Source: an uncultured Pelagibacteraceae bacterium
GTDB taxonomy: Bacteria > Pseudomonadota > Alphaproteobacteria > Pelagibacterales > Pelagibacteraceae
Assembly: GCA_902558835.1 (NCBI GenBank)
Contig: CACEFK010000003.1
Coordinates: forward strand, 1 to 64,000
Length of the DNA stretch: 64,000 nucleotides
Direction: 5' to 3'
Shown here: piece by piece, positions 9,656-17,611 of the stretch
Position numbering within the stretch: the stretch's first letter is position 1
Layout: every line of letters begins with the position of its first letter
Position numbers and translations under genes: made by a program
The notes under the pieces: generated by a model
Databases searched by the model: none
Seen by the model: the letters and a program-made list of their open reading frames with translations, nothing else
Told to the model about the DNA's origin: nothing

Positions 9656-9676
9656 TCAAGCTCTTTATATTGGAAT

Positions 9677-11095
9677 TTAACTTAATTGAGTATCCTTAAA
9701 TTTTGTAAATCTTTCTTCAAATTCAAGTGTTACATTACCAATAGGCCCATGCCTTTGTTTTCCAATTATAATTTGAGCTAAATGCGCAACCTCATTCATT
9801 TTTGCTTGCCACTCTGCATGTTCAACTGTTGCTTCTCTTGGCTCTTTTCTTTGCAAATAATATCCTTCTCTATAAACAAACATTACAACATCTGCGTCTT
9901 GCTCAATAGAGCCAGACTCTCTTAAATCTGCTAATTGAGGCTTATGATCATCTCTTTGTTCTACTTGTCGAGACAACTGCGAAAGAGCTACAACAGGAAC
10001 AGAAAGTTCTTTAGCTATTGCCTTAAGTCCTTGAGTAATTTGCGATATTTCTTGAACTCTTCCATCTTTGTTAAATGTAGTCCCTCTCATTAACTGGATA
10101 TAATCAACTACAATCATATCGAGACCAAAAAGCCTTTTAATACGTCGTGCTCTATTGCTCAAAGCGGCAATACTTATTGCTGGAGTTTCATCAATATAAA
10201 GAGGCAGTTCAGAAATATTTTTAGATGTTTCTAAAAACTTGTCGAATTGCTCGTCAGATATTCTTCCTCTTCTAATATCATTAGAACTAATTCTAGCTTG
10301 TTCAGAAATAATTCTTGTAGATAATTGTTCTGAAGACATTTCAAGCGAAAAGAAAGCTATAGATGATTTCTTACCACTTTCTTGTAATTTTTGGGCAGCG
10401 TTGAAAGCAATATTTGTTGCAAGTGAGGTTTTACCCATTGATGGTCTACCAGCAATAATAATTAAATCTGATTGATGTAAACCACCAAGCTTATCATCTA
10501 AATCTCTTAAACCAGTTGGAACACCAACTATACCCTCTTCATTCTTATAAGCAGCTGAAGCCATTTCAATTGTTTGTTTCATTGCTTCATCAAATTTTAC
10601 TAAAGAAGAATTGAAAGAACCTTTTTCAGCTAAATCAAATAATAATCTTTCAGAACTTTCGATTATAGATTGTCCGTTAGTATCAAGATCATTTAATTTT
10701 GCACTATCAATAGTTTGTTCAGAAATTTTAATTAATTCTCTCCTCACGAACATGTCGTAAATTATTTTTGAGTATTCTATTGCTTGCCTAACCGATGTAG
10801 AAAACTTTGTGATTTTTACCAAATATTCTGGTACATTTAGATCATCTTTTTCATCTTCAAAATAATTTTTTAAAGTAATTGGATTAGCTAACATTCCTTT
10901 GTATATAAGACTTTCAATTGCCTCAAATATTTTTTGATGCATGGGGTCATAAAAATTAATACTAGAAATTATTGTATTTATTTCATCAAAAATATCATTA
11001 CTTACAAGGATAGATCCTATAACTGCTTGCTCCGCCTCAATGTTATTTGGCAACTCTTTAAATTGATCTTTAACTATACTTAAATTGTTTTCCAT
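9677..11095 (-). CDS. dnaB: Replicative DNA helicase DnaB
   Basis: Hexameric 5'-3' helicase that unwinds DNA at the replication fork. The 472-residue protein has the N-terminal DnaB domain (PNNIEAEQAVIGSIL) and a RecA-like C-terminal domain with Walker A GRPSMGKTSLA, Walker B MIVVDYIQLM and the ADLRESGSIEQDADVV motif. Length is normal and no intein interrupts it. It follows rpsF-rpsR-rplI, the common bacterial order, 68 bp after rplI. Confidence 0.97.
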   Translation of the reverse strand: MENNLSIVKDQFKELPNNIEAEQAVIGSILVSNDIFDEINTIISSINFYDPMHQKIFEAIESLIYKGMLANPITLKNYFEDEKDDLNVPEYLVKITKFSTSVRQAIEYSKIIYDMFVRRELIKISEQTIDSAKLNDLDTNGQSIIESSERLLFDLAEKGSFNSSLVKFDEAMKQTIEMASAAYKNEEGIVGVPTGLRDLDDKLGGLHQSDLIIIAGRPSMGKTSLATNIAFNAAQKLQESGKKSSIAFFSLEMSSEQLSTRIISEQARISSNDIRRGRISDEQFDKFLETSKNISELPLYIDETPAISIAALSNRARRIKRLFGLDMIVVDYIQLMRGTTFNKDGRVQEISQITQGLKAIAKELSVPVVALSQLSRQVEQRDDHKPQLADLRESGSIEQDADVVMFVYREGYYLQRKEPREATVEHAEWQAKMNEVAHLAQIIIGKQRHGPIGNVTLEFEERFTKFKDTQLS

Positions 11096-11163
11096 GAAAA
11101 TAAATTTACATGAAAAATAATTAAATCAAATTGTATATTTCTACTGGGGAAAAGAATGTATAA

Positions 11164-11622
11164 TTATTGAATTGTATCAGCTGAAGAAACATTGATTGTA
11201 ATTTCAGCATCAACTTCTGAGTGTAAAGAAATTTTAACTTTAAATTTTCCTAAAGCTTTTATTTCTTCAACCGGTTGTATCATTGAAGGCTTAATATCAA
11301 TTTTGTTCTCTTCTTGAATAAGTTTAGAAATTTCAGTTGGTTTAACTGAACCATATAATTCATTATTTTCTGTACTTAGTTTTTTAACAGAATACTCTTT
11401 ACCATTAATTTGTTCAGCAATTTGAGAGGCTTCTTTTTTCTTTTCGTTATCTTTTTTAGATAACTCAGCTTTAATTTTTTCAACTTCTTTTATATTTTCT
11501 TTTGATGCATAAAGAGCTTTCTTATTAGCAATTAGAAAATTTCTGGCAAAACCTCTTTTAACATCTATCACTTCACCAATAGATCCAATTCTTTTTACGT
11601 TTTCTAATAATATTACTTTCAT
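11164..11622 (-). CDS. rplI: 50S ribosomal protein L9
   Basis: A 152-residue protein with the N-terminal L9 signature VILLENVKRIGSIGEVIDVKRGFARNFL, binding 23S rRNA at the base of the L1 stalk. The long connecting helix (IKEVEKIKAELSKKDNEKKKEA) and the C-terminal domain are both present, so it is full length. It follows rpsR with one base between stop and start and precedes dnaB. Confidence 0.97.
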   Translation of the reverse strand: MKVILLENVKRIGSIGEVIDVKRGFARNFLIANKKALYASKENIKEVEKIKAELSKKDNEKKKEASQIAEQINGKEYSVKKLSTENNELYGSVKPTEISKLIQEENKIDIKPSMIQPVEEIKALGKFKVKISLHSEVDAEITINVSSADTIQ

Positions 11623-11623
11623 T

Positions 11624-11896
11624 TTATATTAATGCTAAGTTTCTTGCTCTTTTTATTGAAAGAGAAAGTTCTCTTTGCTTTTTTTGAGAAATATTTGTTA
11701 TTCTAGAAGGTAAAATTTTACCATTCTCAGATACATATTTTTTTAAAAGCTTAATATTTTTGTAATCTACTTGAGGAGCGCCCTTAGCTGATAATGGGCA
11801 AGTTTTTTTGAATTTATATTTGTTAGGTTGAAAAATACTTAATTTTGCAAAGTTGCTCTGTTTACCTTTTTTATTTCCACTTTGTCTTTTTGGCAT
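11624..11896 (-). CDS. rpsR: 30S ribosomal protein S18
   Basis: A 90-residue ribosomal protein with the S18 core [23 protein letters not shown] and the [16 protein letters not shown] tail. It binds 16S rRNA next to S6 on the platform of the small subunit. The N-terminus is slightly extended and basic compared with E. coli S18 (75 residues), as is usual in alphaproteobacteria. Its start shares a base with the rpsF stop, so the S6-S18 partners are translationally coupled. Confidence 0.96.
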   Translation of the reverse strand: MPKRQSGNKKGKQSNFAKLSIFQPNKYKFKKTCPLSAKGAPQVDYKNIKLLKKYVSENGKILPSRITNISQKKQRELSLSIKRARNLALI

Positions 11897-12249
11897 TAGT
11901 TTTTAACACTTTCTTTTTTTTCACTATCTTCTTTTTTTCCAAAATAGTTTGTTTCTAAGTCAAATTTTTTTACTCTAACTGTTAGATACCTCAGTAATTT
12001 TTTATCTATAGCTTCATTTTTTTCTAATTCATCAATAACATTACCTTTACCTTTTATTTTAAAGTGTATGTAGCTACCTTTTTTATTCTTTTTAATTAGA
12101 TAAGATAAGTTTAGTAATCCCCAGTTTTCAGTTTTAACAACTTCACCATCATTTTTTTCAACAATTTTAGAATATTTTTCTGTTAGTTGCTTTAATTCAC
12201 TTGGTGAAGTATCTTGCCTAGCTATAATTGTATGTTCGTATAAATTCAT
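11896..12249 (-). CDS. rpsF: 30S ribosomal protein S6
   Basis: A 117-residue protein with the S6 ferredoxin-like fold. It begins [16 protein letters not shown] and contains the conserved [21 protein letters not shown] segment, which contacts S18 and 16S rRNA. It has a short acidic/lysine tail. It is the first gene of the minus-strand run, with a promoter-like TATAAT about 33 bp upstream of its start in the 87-bp spacer shared with fabD. Confidence 0.96.
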   Translation of the reverse strand: MNLYEHTIIARQDTSPSELKQLTEKYSKIVEKNDGEVVKTENWGLLNLSYLIKKNKKGSYIHFKIKGKGNVIDELEKNEAIDKKLLRYLTVRVKKFDLETNYFGKKEDSEKKESVKN

Positions 12250-12281
12250 TTAAGTTCTTTAATAAAAAGTGAGGATATACT

Positions 12282-12287
12282 ATTATA
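12282..12287 (-). promoter_or_regulatory. Candidate -10 element for the rpsF operon
   Basis: Read on the minus strand this is a perfect TATAAT, 32 bp upstream of the rpsF ATG. Seventeen bases further upstream lies TTTAAC, a weak -35 match. The 87-bp spacer (12250-12336) must also hold the fabD promoter, for which I see no equally good match. The call rests only on hexamer matching in AT-rich DNA. Confidence 0.45.
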
Positions 12288-12336
12288 AAAGTTCAATTAC
12301 AATAGTTAAAAAGGCAGAAATATTAGTTTTTTTTAT

Positions 12337-13263
12337 ATGTTTTCAGTAATTTTTCCAGGTCAGGGATCTCAAATAGTGGGAATGGGAAAAGAGCTTTATG
12401 ATAAATTTAATATGGTAAAGGACCTTTTTAAACAGGCAGATGATACATTAAATTTTTCTATTTCTAAGCTTATCCTAGAAGGACCAAAAGAAGATTTAGA
12501 TTTAACAGCAAATACACAACCAGCAATATTTTTAATAAGTTACTCAATATTTAATTTAGCAAAAAATGAATTCAAGTTAGATTTAAATAAAGCAAAATAT
12601 TTTGCTGGACATTCTTTGGGAGAATATTCGGCTTTATCATGTGCGGGATATCTAGATTTTGCAGATACTTTAAAAATATTAAGAATTAGAGGGGATGCTA
12701 TGCAAAACTCTGTGCCTAAAGGACAAGGAGGGATGGTTGCGGTATTAGGTTCAACAGTTGATATGATTGAAAAAATTTTGATAGAAAATAAAGAAAATTT
12801 AAAAGTACAAATTGCAAATGACAATTCTGACGGCCAAATTGTTTTGAGTGGAAAAACAGAGGATTTAGAAAAGCTAATTCAAATTTTAAAGGATAATTCA
12901 ATAAAAAACGTTAAACTTCCAGTGAGTGCCCCTTTCCACTGCGATTTGATGAATAATGCTACAAAAATTATGAAAGAAGAGTTAAATAAACTTAATTTTA
13001 AAAATGGGCAAAATAAATTAATATCAAACGTTACTGCTAATGAGATTAAAGACCCAGATGAGCTTAAAAATCTCTTAATTAAGCAAATAGAGAATAGAGT
13101 TAGATGGAGAGAGAGTGTGATTAATATGATAGAAAATGATGTAGGTCATTTTATAGAAATTGGACCTGGGAAAGTTTTGTCAGGTTTGGTAAAAAGAATT
13201 AATAGAAATGTTAAAATTGATACAATTAATTCTCAAGGCGATATTGAAGGTCTAAAAATATGA
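12337..13263 (+). CDS. fabD: Malonyl-CoA:ACP transacylase
   Basis: Loads malonyl groups from malonyl-CoA onto acyl carrier protein for fatty acid elongation. The 308-residue protein starts with FPGQGSQIVGMG and has the active-site Ser93 in GHSLGEYSAL and the catalytic His in SAPFHCDLM near residue 200; the FIEIGPGKVLSGL motif follows. Length is normal. It overlaps fabG by 4 bp and heads a fabD-fabG-acpP run. No Shine-Dalgarno is visible right before the ATG. Confidence 0.97.
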   Translation: MFSVIFPGQGSQIVGMGKELYDKFNMVKDLFKQADDTLNFSISKLILEGPKEDLDLTANTQPAIFLISYSIFNLAKNEFKLDLNKAKYFAGHSLGEYSALSCAGYLDFADTLKILRIRGDAMQNSVPKGQGGMVAVLGSTVDMIEKILIENKENLKVQIANDNSDGQIVLSGKTEDLEKLIQILKDNSIKNVKLPVSAPFHCDLMNNATKIMKEELNKLNFKNGQNKLISNVTANEIKDPDELKNLLIKQIENRVRWRESVINMIENDVGHFIEIGPGKVLSGLVKRINRNVKIDTINSQGDIEGLKI

Positions 13264-13997
13264 CTGATTTAAAAGGTAAAAATATTATTGTTACTGGTGC
13301 CTCAGGTGGGATTGGGAATTCAATAATTGAAAAATTAAATCAATCAGGAGCAAATATTTTAGCCTCAGGTACAAGAATAGAAAAACTTGAGGAATTAAAA
13401 AGTAAATATGGAAATATTAAAATATTAAAGTTTGATATTTCTCAAAGCGATAAAATTGAGGAGTTTGTTGAAAACGGAACTAAAGAACTTGGTGGCAGTT
13501 TAGATTGCATCGTTAATAATGCAGGCATTACCCAAGACAATTTAGCTATAAGGATGAGCTTAGATGAATGGAAAAAAGTTATTGATGTTAACTTAACATC
13601 AACTTTTTTGATGAGCAAATCAGCAATTAAAAAAATGCTTAAAAATAAATCTGGAAAGATTGTAAATATTACATCAGTCGTTGGACACACAGGTAATTTA
13701 GGACAGGCCAATTACACCGCTTCTAAAGCAGGTATAATTGCAATGTCTAAGAGTTTGGCAATAGAATATGCAAAGAAAAATATAAATATAAATTGTATTT
13801 CACCTGGTTTTATTAAAACAGCTATGACGGATAAACTAGATGACAAATTTAAAGAGGCTATAATATCAAAAATTCCTTCTGCCCGACTAGGAGAGCCAGA
13901 TGACATTGCAAATGCTGTACTTTTTTTATGCTCTAGCCACTCAAGTTATATAAATGGAGAAACCTTACATGTTAATGGGGGCATGTATATGGCTTGA
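13260..13997 (+). CDS. fabG: 3-oxoacyl-ACP reductase
   Basis: NADPH-dependent short-chain dehydrogenase reducing 3-oxoacyl-ACP in fatty acid synthesis. It has 245 residues, the cofactor motif TGASGGIG near residue 13, the NNAGI motif, the catalytic Tyr-Lys pair in NYTASKAG near residue 152, and a C-terminal HVNGGMYM. The start overlaps the fabD stop by four bases. The acpP promoter candidate lies across its stop codon. Confidence 0.97.
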   Translation: MTDLKGKNIIVTGASGGIGNSIIEKLNQSGANILASGTRIEKLEELKSKYGNIKILKFDISQSDKIEEFVENGTKELGGSLDCIVNNAGITQDNLAIRMSLDEWKKVIDVNLTSTFLMSKSAIKKMLKNKSGKIVNITSVVGHTGNLGQANYTASKAGIIAMSKSLAIEYAKKNININCISPGFIKTAMTDKLDDKFKEAIISKIPSARLGEPDDIANAVLFLCSSHSSYINGETLHVNGGMYMA

Positions 13998-14021
13998 CAA
14001 AACAGGTTTTTAAACTAATAA
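13994..14021 (+). promoter_or_regulatory. Candidate acpP promoter overlapping the fabG stop
   Basis: A perfect -35 TTGACA at 13994-13999 includes the TGA stop codon of fabG. Sixteen bases on is TAATAA at 14016-14021 as -10. This would give acpP its own promoter inside the fab operon, with a leader of about 18-20 bases including the AAAAAGGA Shine-Dalgarno. A dedicated promoter fits the high cellular demand for ACP. Inferred from sequence only. Confidence 0.5.
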
Positions 14022-14045
14022 GAATTTATAACAAAAAGGATCAAT

Positions 14046-14285
14046 ATGTCAGAAGACGTTTCAAGCAAAGTAAAAAAAATTGTAGCAGATCACTTAGGTA
14101 TCGATGAAGCAAAAGTAACTGAAGAGTCTAGTTTTATAGATGATTTAGGTGCTGATAGTTTAGATACAGTTGAATTGGTGATGGCTTTTGAAGAAGAATT
14201 TGGATCTGAAATTTCAGACAGCGAAGCAGAGAAGATTTTAACTGTTGGAGATGCAGTTAAGTTTATCGAAGGAAAAGCTAACTAG
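14046..14285 (+). CDS. acpP: Acyl carrier protein
   Basis: Small acidic carrier (79 residues) that holds growing acyl chains on a phosphopantetheine arm attached to Ser38 in the motif [18 protein letters not shown]. It carries substrates for the fab enzymes and for lipid synthesis. A clear AAAAAGGA Shine-Dalgarno precedes the ATG. In many alphaproteobacteria fabF follows; here gmk follows after 8 bp. Confidence 0.98.
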   Translation: MSEDVSSKVKKIVADHLGIDEAKVTEESSFIDDLGADSLDTVELVMAFEEEFGSEISDSEAEKILTVGDAVKFIEGKAN

Positions 14286-14293
14286 AAATTTTA

Positions 14294-14926
14294 ATGCCAT
14301 CAGAAAAAGATGGAGTAATGATAATCTTATCTTCTCCTTCAGGAGCAGGTAAAACAACATTGGTCAAAAAATTATCAGGTAAAGATAATTTTGAAATTTC
14401 AATATCTCATACTACCAGACAACCTAGACCTAATGAAAATCAAAATGAAGATTATTTTTTCGTTGATGAATTAGAATTCAAAAGGTTAATAAAAAATGAA
14501 GAGTTTCTTGAATATGCAAAAGTTTTCAATAATTTTTATGGAACAACAAGAACACCAGTAATAGATAAATTAAATAAAGGTAAAAATGTTCTTTTTGATA
14601 TTGATTGGCAGGGAGCTGATCAAATTAAAAATAAAAAATTAGACTATAAACTAATTACTTTTTTTATATTACCTCCAAGTAGAGAAGTTTTATTTGAAAG
14701 ATTATCTAAGCGTCATGCAAGCGATAAATTAATAGCAAAAGAAAGAATGAAACAGTTCGAAAGAGATGTTTTACATTGGATAAACTATGATTATGTTGTC
14801 ATTAATAACGACTTGAATGAATGCTACTCCAAAATTACAAATTTAATCGATGCTGTAGTTAATGATGGCTCTAAAGATTATGATCCAGATTACATAAGAA
14901 GTCACGTTGAAAAATTAACTTCTTAA
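14294..14926 (+). CDS. gmk: Guanylate kinase
   Basis: Phosphorylates GMP to GDP. The 210-residue protein has the P-loop [11 protein letters not shown] near residues 13-23, the GMP-binding [20 protein letters not shown] segment and the lid region SKRHAS. The start is uncertain: the ATG at 14294 has no Shine-Dalgarno, while an in-frame ATG seven codons later follows GATGGAG. It comes straight after acpP and its 3' end overlaps the convergent rsmA gene by 12 bp. Confidence 0.95.
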   Translation: MPSEKDGVMIILSSPSGAGKTTLVKKLSGKDNFEISISHTTRQPRPNENQNEDYFFVDELEFKRLIKNEEFLEYAKVFNNFYGTTRTPVIDKLNKGKNVLFDIDWQGADQIKNKKLDYKLITFFILPPSREVLFERLSKRHASDKLIAKERMKQFERDVLHWINYDYVVINNDLNECYSKITNLIDAVVNDGSKDYDPDYIRSHVEKLTS

Positions 14927-15700
14927 ATTTTCATATTCACATGTTAGTTTGTAATAAGTATCTAAATTAAGATTTTGTGGTCTTAAATTTAAATCAATTT
15001 TAAGTTTATCTAACACTTTTTGATCTCCATTAAAGAGTTGATTAAAAGGTTTCTTTAACATCTTTCTTCTTTGATTAAAAAAAACTCTTGTAACTTTTTC
15101 TAAATTATTAGGATCATTAATTTTAATAAAATTTTGCTTTGGGTGAAATAATAATAATGAGCTGTGAATTTTTGGTTTTGGAGAAAATGCTTCAGGTCCA
15201 ATATCACATATTTTTTTAATATTAAGCTTCCAATTACAAATTATAGATAACCTTCCATAATTTGATGTATTAAATTCTGCAATTATTCTATCAGCAACTT
15301 CTTTTTGAAACATTAAAACCAAACATTCAAACCAAAAGTTGTCTTTTAGATTAATTATCCATTTGCTCAGAATTTCAGTTGAAATATTGTATGGCAAATT
15401 ACCAAAGACGGTTACTTTCTCTTTTAAAAGTTTTGTTTCATCTACTTTCAGAACATCTTCATTAATAATTGTTATTTGATTATAAAATTTATTTTCAAGA
15501 TTGCTTGAAAGTTCGTTATCTTTTTCAATTACAAATATTTTTTTTGGATTTTTCTTTAAAATATATGATGTAAGATTTCCAGTACCTGGGCCAATTTCTA
15601 AAATTGTTTTATTAAAAATTTCGGTAGAGTTCACAATTTTTTCCAAGATATTTTTATCTACTAAAAAATTTTGGCCTAAGCTTTTTTTTGCTTTAATCAA
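14915..15700 (-). CDS. rsmA: 16S rRNA dimethyladenosine transferase (KsgA)
   Basis: Dimethylates two adjacent adenines in helix 45 of 16S rRNA during small-subunit maturation. The 261-residue protein has [11 protein letters not shown] at the N-terminus, the SAM motif [12 protein letters not shown], and the catalytic NLPYN motif. Length is normal. It overlaps pdxA by 4 bp and closes the lptF-lptG-lptD-surA-pdxA-rsmA run, an order related to that of E. coli lptD-surA-pdxA-rsmA. Confidence 0.96.
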   Translation of the reverse strand: MIKAKKSLGQNFLVDKNILEKIVNSTEIFNKTILEIGPGTGNLTSYILKKNPKKIFVIEKDNELSSNLENKFYNQITIINEDVLKVDETKLLKEKVTVFGNLPYNISTEILSKWIINLKDNFWFECLVLMFQKEVADRIIAEFNTSNYGRLSIICNWKLNIKKICDIGPEAFSPKPKIHSSLLLFHPKQNFIKINDPNNLEKVTRVFFNQRRKMLKKPFNQLFNGDQKVLDKLKIDLNLRPQNLNLDTYYKLTCEYENLRS

Positions 15701-16662
15701 TATTTATCCAAAAATGAAATAGCTTTAATTAGACTTAAAGGGTTTGATTTATTTTTACCTAGCATTTTTTCATTCGGGCCATGATCTGGTGAAACACGTA
15801 AGAAAGGTAAACCTACTGTAATATTTATTGCATCGTATTCAAACAACGTTTTCAGCGGTGTTAACACTTGATCGTGATACATACCAACAATTATGTTAAA
15901 TTTTTTTGAATTTTCTTTCAAAAAAATTGTATCAGCTGGATATGGGCCAGCGACTTTAATTTTAAGTTTTTTTAAATACTTAATAGCAGGATATAGTATT
16001 TTATTATCTTCATTAAATTTATCAATGCTTTCACAGTGTGGGTTAATACCCAAGACTGCAATTTTAGGATTAATACTTAAATTATATTTGTAAAAGTTAT
16101 TAATTAATTTTATTTTTTCAATAATTAATTTTTTGTTGATTTTTTTTGTTACAAATTTTAGTGGCAAATGCGTAGTTATAGGACAAACAGATAGTTTTTT
16201 ATTATAAATTAGCATTGCGCTATTTTTTACATTGAATTTTGCAGATATATATTCTGTTAAACCTAAAAATTTTCTGTTTAAAAAAGTTTTTTTTGATATC
16301 GGGCCAGTTATTAATCTATTTATCTTATTTTTTTTTAATATTTTAAAAGCCATTTCAAGTGAATTTTTAATATATGTGTTTGACTTAGATGAAATTTTTT
16401 CAAACGCTTTTGTCGTGCTATAATTTATATTTATTAGATTTAAACTTTTATTATCAAGTTTTAAATTTAAAAAGTTTTTTTCATCTATAATTTTAATTTT
16501 TTTTTTAAATTTTAATTTTTTCATTTGCAATTCGACTAATTTATGAGAAGCAATTAGAATTAATGGTTTTTTTATTTTCAATTTTTTTAATGATTTAAAA
16601 AAAATTTCTAAAAAGATACTATTCGGCTCACCTGCAACTATCAGAATTGGATTATAACTCAT
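15697..16662 (-). CDS. pdxA: 4-hydroxythreonine-4-phosphate dehydrogenase
   Basis: NAD-dependent enzyme of the DXP-dependent pyridoxal phosphate pathway. The 321-residue protein starts ILIVAGEPNSIFLEI and has the family segments LITGPISKKTFLN, the metal-site GINPHCES, PADTIF, MYHDQVLTPLK and ITVGLPFLRVSPDHG. It is very Lys/Ile/Asn rich, like its neighbours. It overlaps surA by 11 bp upstream and rsmA by 4 bp downstream. Confidence 0.95.
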   Translation of the reverse strand: MSYNPILIVAGEPNSIFLEIFFKSLKKLKIKKPLILIASHKLVELQMKKLKFKKKIKIIDEKNFLNLKLDNKSLNLININYSTTKAFEKISSKSNTYIKNSLEMAFKILKKNKINRLITGPISKKTFLNRKFLGLTEYISAKFNVKNSAMLIYNKKLSVCPITTHLPLKFVTKKINKKLIIEKIKLINNFYKYNLSINPKIAVLGINPHCESIDKFNEDNKILYPAIKYLKKLKIKVAGPYPADTIFLKENSKKFNIIVGMYHDQVLTPLKTLFEYDAINITVGLPFLRVSPDHGPNEKMLGKNKSNPLSLIKAISFLDKY

Positions 16663-17611
16663 TAATAATTATATTTTTTTTAATTTTATTTATGTAAATG
16701 TTTGAAAATTGATTTAGTTGTTCATTCATTTTAACTTCAATAACTTTTTCTATTTCTTTGTTGTTATTTATATCAATTTGTTCTTCTTTTAAGTCATTAA
16801 CCTTTAAAATTAAAAATCCTCCTGGAACTGTAACTGGACTTGTGAATTCTCCAATTTTAAGAAGTGATAATTCATTTTTGATTTTTGGTGATAGTGCGCT
16901 TTCATTTACCCATCCTAAACCACCACCATCTTTAGCATTTTCTGAAATACTATAAATTAAAGAAGTATTTTCAAATCCATCTTGAATTATTGATTGTCTA
17001 ATTAAATTATATTTTTTTTCTAAGTCTTCATTTTTTTCAACATTAAATATAATCTCAGAAATATTATAAAATTTATTTTTTTTACTAGAAATTTCATTAA
17101 TTATTTTTTCTTTATCAATTTTAATTTTATTTTTATATTTTTCATAAATTATTTTTTTCCAATATGCATCCAATATTAATTTTTGTTCAACTATTTTTAT
17201 ATTAATATTGTGATATTTAAGATGATTTTTAAATTGATCAATACTGCTTAAACCAATTTTTAAATAAGCAGCTTTTATCATTGAGTCTAAATATTTCTTA
17301 TCAATTGATAGTTTTTCTGTGAATTTAAGTATTTCAATTTTTTTTATTTTATCTCTAATAATAGAGTTTTTTGCTATATTAATTATTTTTTCATTTTCTA
17401 ATTCATTAATATTTTCGTTAAAGACTTTTAAATAATTAATTTCGTTAGAAATATCTACTGTGGTGATAATTTCATTATTTAATTTTATTAATATTTTGTT
17501 TTCCAATGCTTTACTAAACTCACTACTAAAAAAAGTTAAAATAAGAATTGATGTAAAAAAAATTTTATAGATATTTAGATCTATAAATCTATCTATTTTG
17601 GCTTTGCTCAT
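16652..17611 (-). CDS. surA: SurA-like periplasmic chaperone / peptidyl-prolyl isomerase
   Basis: A 319-residue protein with an N-terminal signal-type hydrophobic segment (IYKIFFTSILILTFFSSEFS), a SurA N-terminal chaperone region and one parvulin (PPIC) domain ending in GGGLGWVNESALSP and FTSPVTVPGGFLILKV. E. coli SurA has two parvulin domains and about 428 residues, so this is a one-domain form. It should escort outer-membrane proteins, including LptD, whose gene precedes it with a 23-bp overlap. Identification rests on the domain and on the lptD-surA-pdxA order. Confidence 0.88.
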   Translation of the reverse strand: MSKAKIDRFIDLNIYKIFFTSILILTFFSSEFSKALENKILIKLNNEIITTVDISNEINYLKVFNENINELENEKIINIAKNSIIRDKIKKIEILKFTEKLSIDKKYLDSMIKAAYLKIGLSSIDQFKNHLKYHNINIKIVEQKLILDAYWKKIIYEKYKNKIKIDKEKIINEISSKKNKFYNISEIIFNVEKNEDLEKKYNLIRQSIIQDGFENTSLIYSISENAKDGGGLGWVNESALSPKIKNELSLLKIGEFTSPVTVPGGFLILKVNDLKEEQIDINNNKEIEKVIEVKMNEQLNQFSNIYINKIKKNIIINEL

